The notes below the pieces were generated by a model. It saw only the letters and a program-made list of their open reading frames with translations. It made no database searches and was not told the DNA's origin. Shown here in pieces: positions 1 to 12,929 of a stretch of DNA of 64,000 nt. Position 1 is the first letter of the stretch; each line of letters begins with the position of its first letter. The stretch is from Apostichopus japonicus (taxonomy: Eukaryota > Echinodermata > Holothuroidea > Aspidochirotida > Stichopodidae): positions 18,809,989-18,873,988 of the forward strand of contig NC_092572.1 of NCBI RefSeq assembly GCF_037975245.1, read 5' to 3'. A program made the translations under genes and the position numbers.

Positions 1-54
1 TTACAGAACCAAATAAATGAGCAACACAAGACAATAATATTTACAAGCGTCATG

Positions 55-450
55 TTTGTTCGAACGTTTTCGAAGATATCTCATCTTCCTCCTCAGGTAG
101 AGTTGGCTTTAAAAATATATAGTTCCATAAGTCTGTAGCCATTTCGTGATAACATATTGATAAATGTAGCAAAGTTTAAAATACATTGAGTAGGTAGGAG
201 GATCCATGTTGGAATCGCTGACTAATCTCAAAGTCTGAGTTGCCAGTTGCTATAACATGAAAATTGTTTATGCTGCTTTCGGTCTTACAATCTCTGTACT
301 GGTTTATATGTTCAAAGATGGCAGATTTCCCAGAAAGATGCTCCTTGACTCTCACAGCTAAATGCCTCTTGGTCTAACCAATGTAAGCCTGATTCCTGTC
401 ACAAGAACCTTCGAATGAATAAATGACATTAGCTCTGAGTGCCATAGGAG
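55..450 (-). mobile_element. Penelope-like element remnant with decayed GIY-YIG endonuclease domain
   Basis: Read on the minus strand from about 440 down to 181, the sequence encodes the C-terminal part of a GIY-YIG endonuclease: NVIYSFEGSCDRNQAYIG, a stop codon in place of the next residue, then TKRHLAVRVKEHLSGKSAIF and a short C-terminal stretch ending in TAA at about 181. The YIG core, the TKRHLA...R..EHL segment and the SAIFEHI segment are typical of the endonuclease of Penelope-like retroelements. The stop right after YIG means this copy is dead. Downstream on the same strand (about 104-55) lies a hairpin followed by CGAAAACG, as seen in Penelope tails. The rest of the element is truncated or too decayed to see. 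It lies antisense in an intron of the TBC1D23 locus. Confidence 0.7.
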
Positions 451-805
451 TCATATCCTTCAGGGAAAAATAATTGCCAACTCTGAAAGTTTATGAATAC
501 AACAAAGCACTTCTTATTGATGCATTTAAGATGATTACTTAGAGACTTTTTCAGGGAGTAATTTATGATATTAATTTAATGCTAACTATCAGGGTGCACT
601 AACATATTCTACGCCTATTGTCTCGTAGAGGATAGCGAAATATTTCAATATATACTCTCTCTCTCTCTCTATATATGTATATATGAATTAGGGGGTAATG
701 AAGTAATTCAATATCCAAGTGTCCATCAGAGAAAAGTGTGATATTTTACTATCTGCTATCTCTTATGGGGTGGTGAACTACAAAGCTTACTATATCAGGG
801 TGTAA
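451..805. other. Intronic sequence without recognised feature
   Basis: This AT-rich stretch inside the TBC1D23 locus shows no exon-like open frame. It contains a short CT-dinucleotide run with a TA run after it at about 654-683. Confidence 0.4.
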
Positions 806-2212
806 ACCAGGGATATTTAATCATGTGAATATCTACAGATTATCAATGGGGAGACTTACAGGCAGCGATATATTACTCTACCAGCTAATGTTGAGATACT
901 CCAGTCTCTCAATATCAGCAGGCAGTGAAATATATCAGTGTCTATATCAGGGATATTTAATCATGTGAATATCTACAGACTATCAATGGGGAGACTTACA
1001 GGCAGCGATATATTACTCTACCAGCTAATGTTGAGATACTCCAGTCTCTCAATATCAGCAGGCATTGAAATATATCAGTGTCTATACCAGGGATATGTAA
1101 TCATGTGAATATCTACAGACTATCAATGGGGAGACTTACAGACAGCGATATATTATTCTACCAGTTAATGTTGAGATACTCCAGTCTCTCAATATCAGCA
1201 GGCAGTGAAATACATCAGTGTCTATATCAGGGATATTTAATCATGTGAATATCTACAGATTATCAATGGGGAGACTTACAGGCAGCGATATATTACTCTA
1301 CCAGTTCATGTTGAGATACTCCAGTCTCTCAATATCAGCAGGCAGTGAAATACATCAGTGTCTATATCAGGGATATTTAATCATGTGAATATCTACAGAC
1401 TATCAATGGGGAGACTTACAGGCAGCGATATATTACTCTACCAGTTAATGTTGAGATACTCCAGTCTCTCAATATCAGCAGGCAGTGAAATACATCAGTG
1501 TCTATATCAGGGATATTTAATCATGTGAATATCTACAGACTATCAATGGGGAGACTTACAGACAGTGATATATTACTCTACCAGTTCATGTTGAGATACT
1601 CCAGTCTCTCAATATCAGCAGGCAGTGAAATATATCAGTGTCTATATCAGGGATATTTAATCATGTGAATATCTACAGACTATCAATGGGGAGACTTACA
1701 GACAGTGATATATTACTCTACCAGTTAATGTTGAGATACTCCAGTCTCTCAATATCAGCAGGCAGTGAAATACATCAGTGTCTATATCAGGGATATTTAA
1801 TCATGTGAATATCAACAGATTATCAATGGGGAGACTTACAGGCAGCGATATATTACTCTACCAGTTCATGTTGAGATACTCCAGTCTCTCAATATCAGCA
1901 GGCAGTGAAATACATCAGTGTCTATATCAGGGATATTTAATCATGTGAATATCTACAGACTATCAATGGGGAGACTTACAGACAGTGATATATTACTCTA
2001 CCAGTTAATGTTGAGATACTCCAGTCTCTTAATATCAGCAGGCAGTGAAATATATCAGTGTCTATATCAGGGATATTTAATCATGTGAATATCTACAGAC
2101 TATCAATGGGGAGACTTACAGACAGCGATATATTATTCTACCAGTTAATGTTGAGATACTCCAGTCTCTCAATATCAGCAGGCAGTGAAATACATCAGTG
2201 TCTATACCATGG
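806..2212. repeat. Tandem array of about ten 140-bp units
   Basis: The motif TATCAATGGGGAGACTTACA recurs at 841, 981, 1121, 1261, 1401, 1541, 1681, 1821, 1961 and 2101, so the period is exactly 140 bp with no length drift. Units differ by a few substitutions only, for example GGCAGCGATA versus GACAGTGATA. The variants alternate along the array, which points to unequal exchange or higher-order duplication. The unit length is not a multiple of three and no frame stays open. The array ends about 140 bp before the next TBC1D23 exon. It is a minisatellite or short satellite within the intron. Confidence 0.95.
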
Positions 2213-2353
2213 ATTCTGCAAACAGTTTTAAGAATCTAAATTAAAGGATAGTGGAGTATTTCAGGAGCTACCGTATACCAGGAGAAGAGTAAAAATCTCT
2301 CAATCTCAACCTTTTTATAGTAAACTGTCTTTTCTATTTTTCTCCTACTTCAG

Positions 2354-4512
2354 ATAACGTAAGCGGTGGCAATTTATCCTCCGACGAGGAGAGACGGGAA
2401 TTGGTTAATACTGACGTCTGGCTGAATAAACCTGATGTTCTTAAATATTTCAAGTGTCAGGAGGTCAAAGCCAGTGGGCATACCTATCCTGGGTAAGTGT
2501 TCCTCCTCCTACAGTGGTTACTTTAATGTGACAGTACTCATTAATAACACTAAAAGTATGCAGCAGTGATTGATAAGCACCTCACCTCGTATATGTGAGA
2601 AACTTGCTTCAGTGTCTTATCTAAGCATGCATTGGTGGTGCCGTAGTAAATTGAATATCGAAAAAATCTGCTCGTACCTTACTGAGTGCCATTAAAACCA
2701 TGTTTTCCTTGGGTAGGACGCGAAACCAAATTCATACTGACAGAGGTGGGGAATAGTAAAAACCTTGTTCAAAGATGATTACTTAACCTTACCTTTGGTT
2801 ATGGGTAAAAGCTGTTGAATCTTGTTAGTTTGACTTCATACCACATCCAACATAACGGTTGATATTTTACAGCCTTGTTTAGCATCTCGTTTCACCATAC
2901 GGTATATTAGGGTCAATGTTTTACAGCCTTACTTAGATCCGCATTTTACACAATACCTAACATGAAGATTGAAGTTATACAATCTTGCCTAGTTTCAATG
3001 TATGTTACAGTTTCCCTACTGGAGCGGCTGAAAACAGACTAAATGTTATCAGTAGCAGTCTAAAGAACACTGCCCAACTATCCACAATTCTCCACATATG
3101 AGTCAAGTCAGGTCTTGATCAATATGGCAGTGTGTTGCAGGCTTTAAAATCTTAACACCTTAACGTAGTATTTTAGCATACTTTCACTTACGGTTGAACC
3201 CTTCGAACCGTATGAAGTGTCACTTCAAACGATTGTCTCCAACACCCTTATAAAGCCCTCTTTACATAAGCATGTACTTTCCGATTTCTATTGTTCTCCA
3301 TATGAAAGTATCATATGGAACTATGAAACTTCCCATAAATGTTACCTTTCATAATTACAAAGGTGATCATGAAAGTGTCATATTTTTGTGGCATCTCTGT
3401 ATGATGTAAACTGTATGTTCCCAATAAGACTCAACATTTTTGAGTTTCAGTATTAACAAGATATGAGTGTGAATTATTTTTGTCATTTTTAGAATGCAAT
3501 ATTTTTAGGCTGTTTTATTTTTAAGCTGTTTTAATTTTAAGTTGTAATATTTTATGCGATTTTGTGAAGTGCTTTGAGATCATTCTTTGATGTAAAGCCC
3601 TATATAAGAATAAATTATTATTATTATTATTTGAAATAATTTTGTTAGTCTCAGTCTTCCGTCAGCCATACATTGCCCGGCTATTGTGCCCAATTTTTGA
3701 CCTACATGTTTCTACGTTGCATACCTACATTTGTCATACTTTTTTCATTTAAGTATACGACTACCCCATGATAATAAATTTAATAGCATTACCGTGCAGC
3801 TTGGCTATCTTCAGATTGAAAACTTAACCACTTTCTTAGACAATCTGTTAACCTACTTCCTGAGACCAATGCTATGTCACATGATGACACATTGTACAAC
3901 AACTCCAAGTTATGCATGCATAGAAATTAAAACTTCAGTTATACTTTCAAATTTATTTAATCAATTTTTTTTTTTTTTTTTTTTTAAATCATTTCCAGTC
4001 ATCTGCTCTTGACGTGCAGCCACATCTACATTCTCCGAGAAGCAAAAGATCGTAAAACTTTTTCCTATATAATGGCACGGAGACCATTACGCGAGGTGGT
4101 ACGCATCACCTCCAAGAAGCGGTGTGCCGAACTGATCACATTCAGGTACGGACGTGTTAACAAGAACAACGAAACTATTGTGTATGCCATCGATCGGTTG
4201 TACTTACCCGAGGCACCTGACGCGACAAAACTTATCAAACAACAGATAGTGACTTGTATAGAAGGTCCCGAGGCCATCCGTAAAATAGATCGGAGGGAGG
4301 AACAGGCCTTGGAAGAAGCAAATATGAAAGAAAAGGAGGAAGATGCAACTGTTTCAGAAGAAAAACCTCCTCAGGAAGTTAAAGAGGAGGATCAGGAGAA
4401 GGAGGAAGAGAAGGAGGACGAGGAGAAACCAGAAGAAGCGGAGGAAGTAATAGAAGACAAAGAGGAGAAGGTGAAAGACGAATTAGAAACGATCGAATCG
4501 GAGCAATCTTGA
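2354..4512 (+). CDS. TBC1D23: TBC1 domain family member 23, C-terminal exons (partial)
   Basis: Two coding exons are visible, 2354-2492 and 3999-4512 (stop TGA 4510-4512); upstream exons lie outside the window. The acceptor is TTCAG at 2353, the donor is GG|GTAAGT at 2493 and the acceptor TTCCAG at 3998. Joining in phase gives ...LKYFKCQEVKASGHTYPG, then HLLLTCSHIYILREAKDRK, then the ITSKKRCAELITFRYG and DATKLIKQQI segments. This matches the C-terminal domain of TBC1D23, known to have a PH-like fold and to bind the WASH-complex subunit FAM21, while the N-terminal half engages trans-Golgi golgins. The TBC and rhodanese-like domains are not in the window. After the usual end of the family the protein continues for about 80 residues rich in Glu and Lys. 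Orthology is secure from the domain; the true first exon cannot be seen. Confidence 0.88.
3540..3632 (+). repeat. Retroelement 3'-tail-like sequence ending in TTA repeats
   Basis: The run GTGCTTTGAGATCATTC, then AAAGCCCTATATAAG and a TTA-trinucleotide tail (3612-3630), has the form of the short conserved 3' end of many animal SINEs and LINEs. It lies in the last TBC1D23 intron. The clade cannot be named from this fragment. Confidence 0.5.
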
Positions 4513-4839
4513 TCGGTGCGGGATTTGCAACAAATCATATAAGAAACTGGGAAAGACTGGGCCAGAAAGACCAATGAAAAAAAATTTGATAGAACAGCTT
4601 TGAGATCTAACAGAGGTGATTTATTGAATAGCTGCTGAGAGATATCCTCTGAATCAGCCATCTTCACAGAAGTCATTGTTAACACAGAGAGAGATTGATT
4701 TCTGTACCAGACAAAATGCAGTGTTAACGGAAGTCATTGTTAGACATGTTTCATCTTTCAGCCACAAACATCTAACACTACAGCTGTAGAATACACAAGT
4801 TTTGTCTACCCTAAGAAGGCTAAGATATGATATGTATGT

Positions 4840-5035
4840 ATTTTCAGATCCTCCTGCAAGCAGGAACTCGCGAAGAAGCCATCATTGGCTCATCAAAGCC
4901 GCAAGCTGACCGAAGTCAGTCTCTTAGATTCATATTTTAAAGTCCATGATTATGAATTGTCAATTGTGAACAACTCTGTAACTGGATGACAGACATTAAT
5001 CTTGGAGTGACTCGAACCAGGGACCTTATGATATT
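4840..5035 (-). mobile_element. tRNA-derived SINE, copy 1 (5' part decayed)
   Basis: The body is shared with the better-preserved copy at 40297-40557: the palindrome-like CCTGCTTGCAGGAGGATCT, GCTTGCGGCTTTGATGAGCC and GTTACAGAGTTGTTCACAAT, all read on the minus strand. The B box region GGTTCGAGTC is present at about 5010-5020. The A box half of the tRNA head is lost. It lies just downstream of the TBC1D23 stop codon, possibly in the 3' UTR. Confidence 0.65.
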
Positions 5036-5379
5036 GTCTGTGTGTGAAGGGGTCTTCTGAAAGAGCAGCCGTCCTAGTCTTTAGAAGGCATCTTGATATT
5101 TCACATTGTCACCCATGTAGAGTATCGATGGTGTGGTCAGGACACAGGGTAATATTGCCACGAGGCAGGATTAGTAGCAGAGCCAGGATATTTTAACAAG
5201 GGAAGGGTATCACACCTGATATTTCACCACTTTATTTGTCTTATAGTCAATGTTAGGCATGTTTCGTTTACTTCTTTCACCACTCTTTGTTCAAGAGCAT
5301 CTTAGCTCAGCAGCATCCCATGTAAGCTGGTAGCATTGATATTTAGACATAGGCCTAGAGCTACTTGCATTGCTATTGT

Positions 5380-5580
5380 ATGTATGTATGTTTTTTTAAG
5401 ATCCTCCTGCAAGCAGGAACTCGCAAAGATGCCTCATTGGCTTATCAAGGCCGCAAGCTGACCAAAGTCAGTCTCTTACATTGATATTTAACGTCCATGA
5501 TTATGAATCGTCCATTTTCAACAACTCTGTAACTGGACAACATACGTTAATCTTGCAGTGACTCTGGACCTTATGAATGA
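5380..5580 (-). mobile_element. tRNA-derived SINE, copy 2 (head deleted)
   Basis: This has the same body as the copies at 4840 and 40297, with a CATA-repeat tail on the minus strand (GTATGTATGTATG at 5380-5393 on the plus strand). The tRNA-like head is truncated within the B box. Two copies of one SINE in the same orientation only about 350 bp apart may reflect separate insertions or a local duplication. Confidence 0.65.
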
Positions 5581-6094
5581 ATGCATTGCTATTAAAACTA
5601 TTCGGAGATGTTTGTCTCATGCATATTCAGAGAAATGTACAGCCCTACATAGAAGTAATAAGCACACTTGCTTTTGGCAAAGGTAATGTAAAAGTTTTGA
5701 ACAGGTAGACTTACCACTGTAGACAGTGTTGTCATCTGTGTGCAGTTGATACTCAGAGAAGAGGTCTGATTAACCATTGGGTTTTATTATAAATCATTAG
5801 CATAAACAGTGGTGCATTAGTAGTGAATTAAATCACAACTCTGGTGATCTCCAAGGGGGCCAGTGGCAATAAAGGACTCATACTGGACAGATTTAAGGAG
5901 TCCAGTAAATATATGCCGAAGAGTTTTAGGGGTGAGAATATCTGCAATCCTGTGAACGGTGTTTAGCATCCCATCGCTCAAATCCCTGACATGAATGGTA
6001 AATTGCAAGTGGCTGAAAACTCAAAATTCAACAGGTATATTGACTTTGCTGTGAACCACACATATCATCTAAATTGGTATTTCTTAACCAGGGG
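5581..6094. other. Intergenic sequence, no recognised feature
   Basis: No exon-like coding, RNA gene or clear repeat was seen here. The short open frames have no recognisable protein character. Confidence 0.4.
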
Positions 6095-6232
6095 TCTTTG
6101 TCACCCCTGGGGGTGTTGAAGCTCATGAAGGAACCTGGGGTCTATGTCACCCCTGGGGGTTTTGAAGATCATGTAGGAACCGGGTGTCTTTGTCACCCCT
6201 AGGGGTGTTGAAGCTCAGAAAGGATTCTAGCA
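6095..6232. repeat. Three tandem copies of a 46-bp unit
   Basis: TCTTTGTCACCCCTGGGGGT starts at 6095 and recurs with small changes at 6141 and 6187, giving a period of exactly 46 bp. Each unit contains the self-complementary CACCCCTGGGGGTG-like core, so each can fold back on itself. Confidence 0.85.
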
Positions 6233-9200
6233 GATCTGAAAACAAGCATAAACAACAAAGACACCCCACAGACACTAAAGAGGTTGCACAGGTTTTTTTG
6301 ATTTTTTCAATTGCTAACAGGGTGTGATTAATGGAAAAGGTCAAGAAACACTGATGTAATAATATGACATCATAGATTTCCAATAGTCAGGTAAAGCCGA
6401 CCGATTCAGTATGCAGAATATGTGCTTGTTTGTTTAATTTTCTTTTTCCATTTCTATTCTATTTAAAATTAATATGATCCTTCATATGTGGTGTCACTGT
6501 TGTTGTATTCTATTAGATATGCAATTATAAAACATATCAGCTAACAACATTATGTTTGATTTTTTTACCCGAGATGACATTTTGTTTTATTTATATCTGA
6601 TATGGTTATGGCTAAGTTCAGCACACATTTAGATGAAAGTTGGCTGTATGTAAAATTAAATACACAAAAATTTCCATGTCTGGAATTTGTAAACGATGAC
6701 TTTATAACACAGTTCCCCAAGAGAACTGCAAATTTAAGGAATATTAATGATAATGAAATAGTCGTTAAAGACATTTACGTTTATATGAGGCGATAAAATC
6801 AATATGTCTTGAATGGAGGGTGACCCAAATCTCTCTAAATCCACTCTTTGTCGGCAAATTTCTATTTTAATCCTGCTGTAACTTTGAATTCAAATGTTGC
6901 TTGCTTTACCATATCCAACTCTTAAAGAGACTCAAGGCTAAATGTGCTGTTGTATTAACTGGATAGACACCTATAACCAGTCGGGTATGCCTCACCTCTG
7001 CAGAATGTATGCGAGTAATGTTTATTCCTTTTAGAATTCTTTCCATGAGTAAAACAAATCTACAAAAGTATGAAAGTAAATGAAATTGTCAATCTGTTAA
7101 TCTGTCTGTATGTATGCCTTTACTTTCCTGTGATCATAGTAATTAATGATCCAGTCCCTCCCCCCCCCTCCCCCACTGCACCTCACTCTCCCTCTTGCTG
7201 ATGTTATATGGCAGTGGTGTAGATCTAGGATTTCACAGAGTAAGGAACCAGAACGGCAATAATTATTGGTAGAGTACCACCAAAAAACAAAACATCAATT
7301 AAAAGCAATGACTAAAAATTTCTTTTGCTATGTAATGGTATAATGCAAGTGGCTGGAACTCAAAATTCAAGAGGTAGATTGACTTTGCTTTGAACCACAC
7401 GTTTCGCATTGGTTTGATATAAATTATGTTTCAAGCACATTTTTAGTGCCAAAAGTTCAGAAGATGGGGACCAGGGCCCCCACGGGATCCCCCTGTAGAT
7501 CTGCCATGTAAGTTTAAAACTACCAGATATGTGTGTGTGTAGTTCATCAACGGTTTCATTTGAGAGTCATATTGTATGGATGCTTATCACGAACCATCTC
7601 CATTTTCTGTTATAAGGCTCTCTGCAGGCTGCAAACATGTCCGCTGCACTAAGAACAGGTGAATTGTATCAATAGGACCTGATATAGAGGAACTCAAAAG
7701 TATTTAGAATTATAATTGAACCTTTGGGAATTGGGGAAGTTCAGAAAGAGATGTGTAATTATTATTTTTTTTTTTGGTTAAATAAAGTTTACTTTGATAT
7801 TTAGTATGTATTATAAACTTCCATTCCAATGGTGCATGTGTGTCTGTTAAATTCTATTCTATTCTTTATTGCATGTTAACTTCTCATTTTGTATATTCAT
7901 AAGGGCTATTGTTTTGTCACAGATTAATTCTTCTCTGATGTCATAATGACGTCATTCTTTGTTGCTGAGTGATCTTGTGTAGTATCTTGTTATCAAGTTT
8001 AGACCAGTAGATCCAAAAGGATACAGATAGTAGCAGGCATTAAAGACAGCTTCTTTTTCAATTGATTTTGGTAAATTTTTGATTTTATGCCAAGCTTTCA
8101 TAACGATAGAATTTATCAGAAGCTTTCAAATAAGAAGTGAATTTTGAAAAGAAGAAATATGGTTTAAATTTCTCTTTTTAATATAATTAATACAAATGTA
8201 AAAGAGGGTTTTGTCAACAAATATGAATAGCTAATATCAATGTGAAAAGGGGTTTGGTCCACAATTTGCATTATAAATCCAATTTCAGAAGGGCTGTGGT
8301 CAGCAAATTACTGATGTTCGGAGGAAAACATTGAGTTTGATCAGCTGCTGTGAGTAATATTCTGCTGCCAAAATTAGCCAATCAAATGCCAGCTAGTGTT
8401 TTTACGTGACCAATGACCATCTTTTATCATTCTGTAAATCTCTGATGTCATTTACGATTAATTCTGTTCCTTCGGCAGGAGGGGGGGGGTGGGTGGAGGG
8501 GCATTGCCTAAACCTGACAGTGTCCTCACACTCCAACATGTTATCAAGTTTTCCCTTTGGATATTTTCAAGTTAGCTACTCAACTTGTCTTAGGAATATT
8601 TTTGGTGATGGTTCCACTCGGTGAAGTGATGTATTACAGGTCTGCAAATTGATGTATTTTCCCTTAATTTAACTAAATTTTACGATGAAACATTTTGGCT
8701 GATTTGATCTGCTAAACCTTGCTGGTGATATAGTCCATATATTTGCAATAAGTCTTGTTATTACTGTGTACAGTATGCCTATAAGAAAAAGAACTAATTT
8801 ATTGATCGCATTAACATTACATATCTATATTTCTTCTTCTTCAATTTTTTTTTTTTTTTTTTTGTATTCAATGAAATATTAAAGTTTAGTTTAATTAAAT
8901 AGTAATTGGATTACTGTAAGAATCTTGTATAAATGTCACTCTGCTTTATATAGTATCTAATGTCATGCATTTTGTCTAGATTTGAAGGGTAACCTGCAGA
9001 AAATTGGTCTAAAACAGCAAATTAGTATTGTGAATAGGTTACCTTGATGTAGCAGAAATATAACTGTTTTCTTGTGATTTGTTGGAAAGATGAACACAAG
9101 ATCAGCAAATCACATTTATCAGTGTCTGTTTTGTCATTGTTAAGTTGCAAACAATTGTAAAGCTATTGCCATGGTCTGTCTCCTGTGAGTCTGTATGTGT

Positions 9201-9329
9201 GTCTGTCTGTTTGACAATGAAACCGTTGAAACTGCGGTTGACATATTACTAAGCAGATGTGGTTGGAAGGTCAAAGGTCATTGAAGAATTTACAAAATTC
9301 AGTTAAAAAACAACCCATTTAAGTAGAGG
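6233..9329. other. Intergenic sequence between TBC1D23 and the fold-back cluster
   Basis: This stretch is mostly unique AT-rich DNA with homopolymer runs (C-rich at 7160, G-rich at 8480, T runs at 7767 and 8846). A segment at about 7340-7400 repeats sequence seen at 6005-6065 (GCAAGTGGCTG...AACTCAAAATTCA), so a small dispersed repeat is present. The two overlapping opposite-strand open frames at 6565-6796 look accidental. No gene was recognised. Confidence 0.4.
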
Positions 9330-9755
9330 CTAAACCCGATATGGTAGGAGGGCATGAGGAGAATGAAGGCTTTTATAAATCAGGAGATGGACCTGGGTTC
9401 GTTAAAGCTGTATGTAAGATGGCGGAGGGGGGGGGGGGTCTGCCCTCTCACTGAAAAAAAGGGGGGGAAATTTGACTTAGTCTGAGGCATATTTTATGGT
9501 TAGTTCAGTTAAGTAGAAAAAAGGATCAGGAGAGACAATCAAGTCCCCATCAAGGACCCACCCTATGGGAGAGGAAAATACTGAAGACACCAAAAATCAG
9601 ACCCAATTACAATGCTTAAAGTGCTTGTCCAAAGCATTCTTAAACCCATTCACACTACTTAATTGCAAGTACAACTTTCTCAGGCAAACCATTCCATTCA
9701 TTCACACACAACCCTGTTAGAAAAAAGTACCTAACCAATTCCTCCCAACTGACGA

Positions 9756-11060
9756 TTGAAGTCGGGGTATGCCCTCTGCCATTTTTAGAAATTTCCATCT
9801 CATAAGTATTGTCCTGTTTTCAACACTTAGTCAATAAATACCACTTTCGTATTACTATACGTATTATGGAAGCCGAGTGCACAAGCTCACGTACAGCAAG
9901 TAAAATAGTCACTTAAAAGACACCGTTGAATTGGTGTCCCCACTTTGCCGGTGGAAAACGCAAACACACATTTCGAAAAGTGAGCGCTGTGAACCTAATG
10001 TTACAATACAACACAGGTAAGGTAAGATCAGCCTAACACCATGTATCAACACAAAATTCATTATTCTACAATATTTGACCTCAACCGAAAAAAAACGTCA
10101 CAAGACAAGCAATCCTTTGCAGTATTAGTAACTTTCCATTGACAGCATCATGTAATAGAAATAATGTCATAACAAGTAGCTGATGCGATTTAAAAATTGG
10201 TTCATTTTAGTACGGATACCTATAAAGACCATTCATGACGTAAACGACGCATAAACTAAATCACTCTACTTGCTTGGTTCCGTACCGATTCTCTGCTGCC
10301 GGAATGTCTTTTGGCGGTGCGTCTGTGTTTCCGAGTTCGTGTGCGTTCGCATCGGCCTATCCTGTTTTAAACACCATTCAACAAATATCATTCATTGTTT
10401 GGTTGCAAATTAATGTATGTATTGTCATTCTGTGTGTGGGTATTATGCGTCTATAGGTTCATCTATATCTCCTCATAAAGAAATTATTACTCGCTGTGTA
10501 TAATTTGGTGGGAGTGTAAGGGGACACAGAATCAGGTTTACCCTTGAGAGGGTCACAAAATTTACGAAAGATACGCATAGTAATTAAGTCATCAGATTAC
10601 GTCGTGAGATATCACTTTATAAAAAAATGCATTGCATTACGGGGAGTTGTAATGTATAGGAACTAGGTTCTGTTTTTAAGAAGCGTGTCTCTCAAATGCA
10701 AACATTATCAACTCAATTATCACTCGATACAAACACGGGATATATTACTAAGTGTGTGGGAAACCTAGACATTCTTACTGACCTTGTTTGAATAGGTTGC
10801 GACACCCCTGGATCGTGCATGGGGTTAGGGATTTTATCTCATAGTCATGGGGATGTGTGTTGGTTGGGGTGGTATTTGCCTGGGTGACCATGTTAGGTGA
10901 AACATTGGGGGTTATCCTGTCTCTGTTAGTAGGATATTTGGTTGGGTTTGTATTATAGTTTGTGGGGGTTGTTTCTGCACAACCTTCCAACCTCTGGAAT
11001 CTCTCTTTGAGAACTACTTTGCATATAAGAAGAGGGCCGGAGCGTTTGTTAATTGCTCAT
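9756..11060 (+). repeat. Dispersed repeat within the fold-back cluster, copy A (direct)
   Basis: The segments AAATACCACTTTCGT, GGAAGCCGAGTGCACAAGCTC, GGTGGAAAACGCAAACACACA, GATTCTCTGCTGCCGGAATGTC and AGGGGACACAGAATCAGGTTTA appear in order and again in copy B. The short frames reading RFSAAGMS in each copy are conserved only because the DNA is duplicated; no protein family is recognisable. Confidence 0.8.
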
Positions 11061-11275
11061 TTTAAATATTAAAATGAGTATAAATTAGGTCCATGTTATA
11101 GCTCTAAGCGTAAGATCGTGCTAATAATAATAGTCGACATTTTTGTGTGTGATTGAAAAGGGGTGTACACCCCTCGCAGTGAGTCTAACTCTTCTTCTCC
11201 AACTGAAAGTAAAAAAAAGAAAGAAAGAATGAACCACTGTTCCTCACCCCCCCCCCCCCCCCCCACTGCCCTACT

Positions 11276-12655
11276 GACGGTGGAAGTTGGGGGTCATGTC
11301 CCAATGCCAGTTTTAGAAATTTCCAATTCATAAGTAATGTCATGTTTTCAACGCTCATTTAATAAATACCACTTTCGTGATATACGTATGGAAGCCGAGT
11401 GCACAAGCTCACATATATCAAGTAATTTGTCGCTTAAGAGACACCGTTGAATTGATGTCCCACTTTTACCGGTGGAAAACGCAAACACACACTCCGAAAA
11501 GTGAAAACTGTGAACCTAATGTTACAATACAAAACAGATGAGGTATGATCAGCCTAACATGATTTATCAACACAAAATTCATTATTCTGCCATGTTTTAC
11601 TGCAGCCGAAACAAAACGTCACAAGAAAAGCAACGCTTTGCAGTACTAATAACTTTCTATAGACAGCATCATATGATGGAAATATTGTCAGAACAAGGAG
11701 CTGATGTGATCTGAAAATTGGCTCATTTTCATACGGACACCTATAAAGATCATTCATGACATACAGAAGGAAAACCAAGGTATGCTTATAGCTCTAAATC
11801 CGTCTGATTCGACGAATAAACTCAATCACTCCACCTGCTTGGATTCGTACCGATTCTCTGCGGCCGGAATGTCTGGGGTGCGTGTTTGTTTACGTGTTTG
11901 TGTGCGTGCGTGTTGGCCTAGCCTGTTTTTAAACACCATTACACAAACTATATCAATCATTGTTTGGTTGCAAATTCATATATATATTTGTGTGTATTAT
12001 TATACATCTATATGGTCATCTAGAATTACACTCCTCATAAAGAATTATATGACTCTCTGTGTGTCATTTGGTGGGGTGTAAGGGGACACAGTATCAGGTT
12101 TACCCTTGAGAGGGTACAGAAATTTACGAAAGATAATTACGTCATCAGATTACGTCGTGAGATATCACTTTAGAAAAAATTATACATTGCATTACCCGAA
12201 GGTGCACTGAAAGTGTAGGAACTAGGTTCTGTTTTTAAGAAGCGTGTTTCTTCTATGCAAACATTATCAACTCAATTATCACTCTAAACAAACACGGGAT
12301 GTATTACTAAGTGTTTGGGAAACCTAGACATTCTTACTGACCTTGTTTGAATAGCTAGTTGCGACACCCCTGGACCGTGCATGGGTTGGGGATGTTATCT
12401 ATAGTCATGGGGATGTGTGTTGGGGTGGTATTTGCCTGGGTGACAATGTTAGGTGAGACATTGGGGGTTATCCTGTCTCTGGTAGTAGGATGTTTAGTCC
12501 GTTTGTATTAGAGTTTGTGGGGGTTGCCTCTGCACAACCTTCCAACAGCTCTCTCTGAGAACTACTTTTCATTTAACAACTACTTTGCATTTAACAACTA
12601 CTTTGCATATAAGAAAAGGACCGGAGCGTTTGTTAATTGCTCATTTTAAATTTAT
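11276..12655 (+). repeat. Dispersed repeat within the fold-back cluster, copy B (direct)
   Basis: This is the same ordered set of segments as copy A, including GTGCACAAGCTCACA and the RFSAAGMS-coding stretch at about 11845. It extends to AAGAAAAGGACCGGAGCG near 12613. It is preceded by an AAAG/C-run stretch at 11213-11265. Copies A and B are head to tail and copy C is inverted. Confidence 0.8.
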
Positions 12656-12929
12656 GTGTTTAAAAATGAATTAACTGATATTAAAATTGAAACATTATTT
12701 CAGCTAGTAATCACCCAAAAAATACAACATTTGATAATTGTTACGTAAGATAATAATATTTGTTGACAAAATTCTCTATATATATATTGCGATGTGAACC
12801 TAACTTTAATAAGCTTAAAGCTGTATGAAACGTTCGAAAAATTTGCGATAAATATATAACACGTGTTTACATAGCCCTGTGAAAAAACAATTACAAATAA
12901 ATATTTCAGGTATATCTGATTTTTTGTCC

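Noticed and set aside
806-2212. Regularly spaced repeat that might suggest a CRISPR-like array
   Set aside because: The whole 140 bp unit is repeated with no unique spacers, and the genome is eukaryotic.
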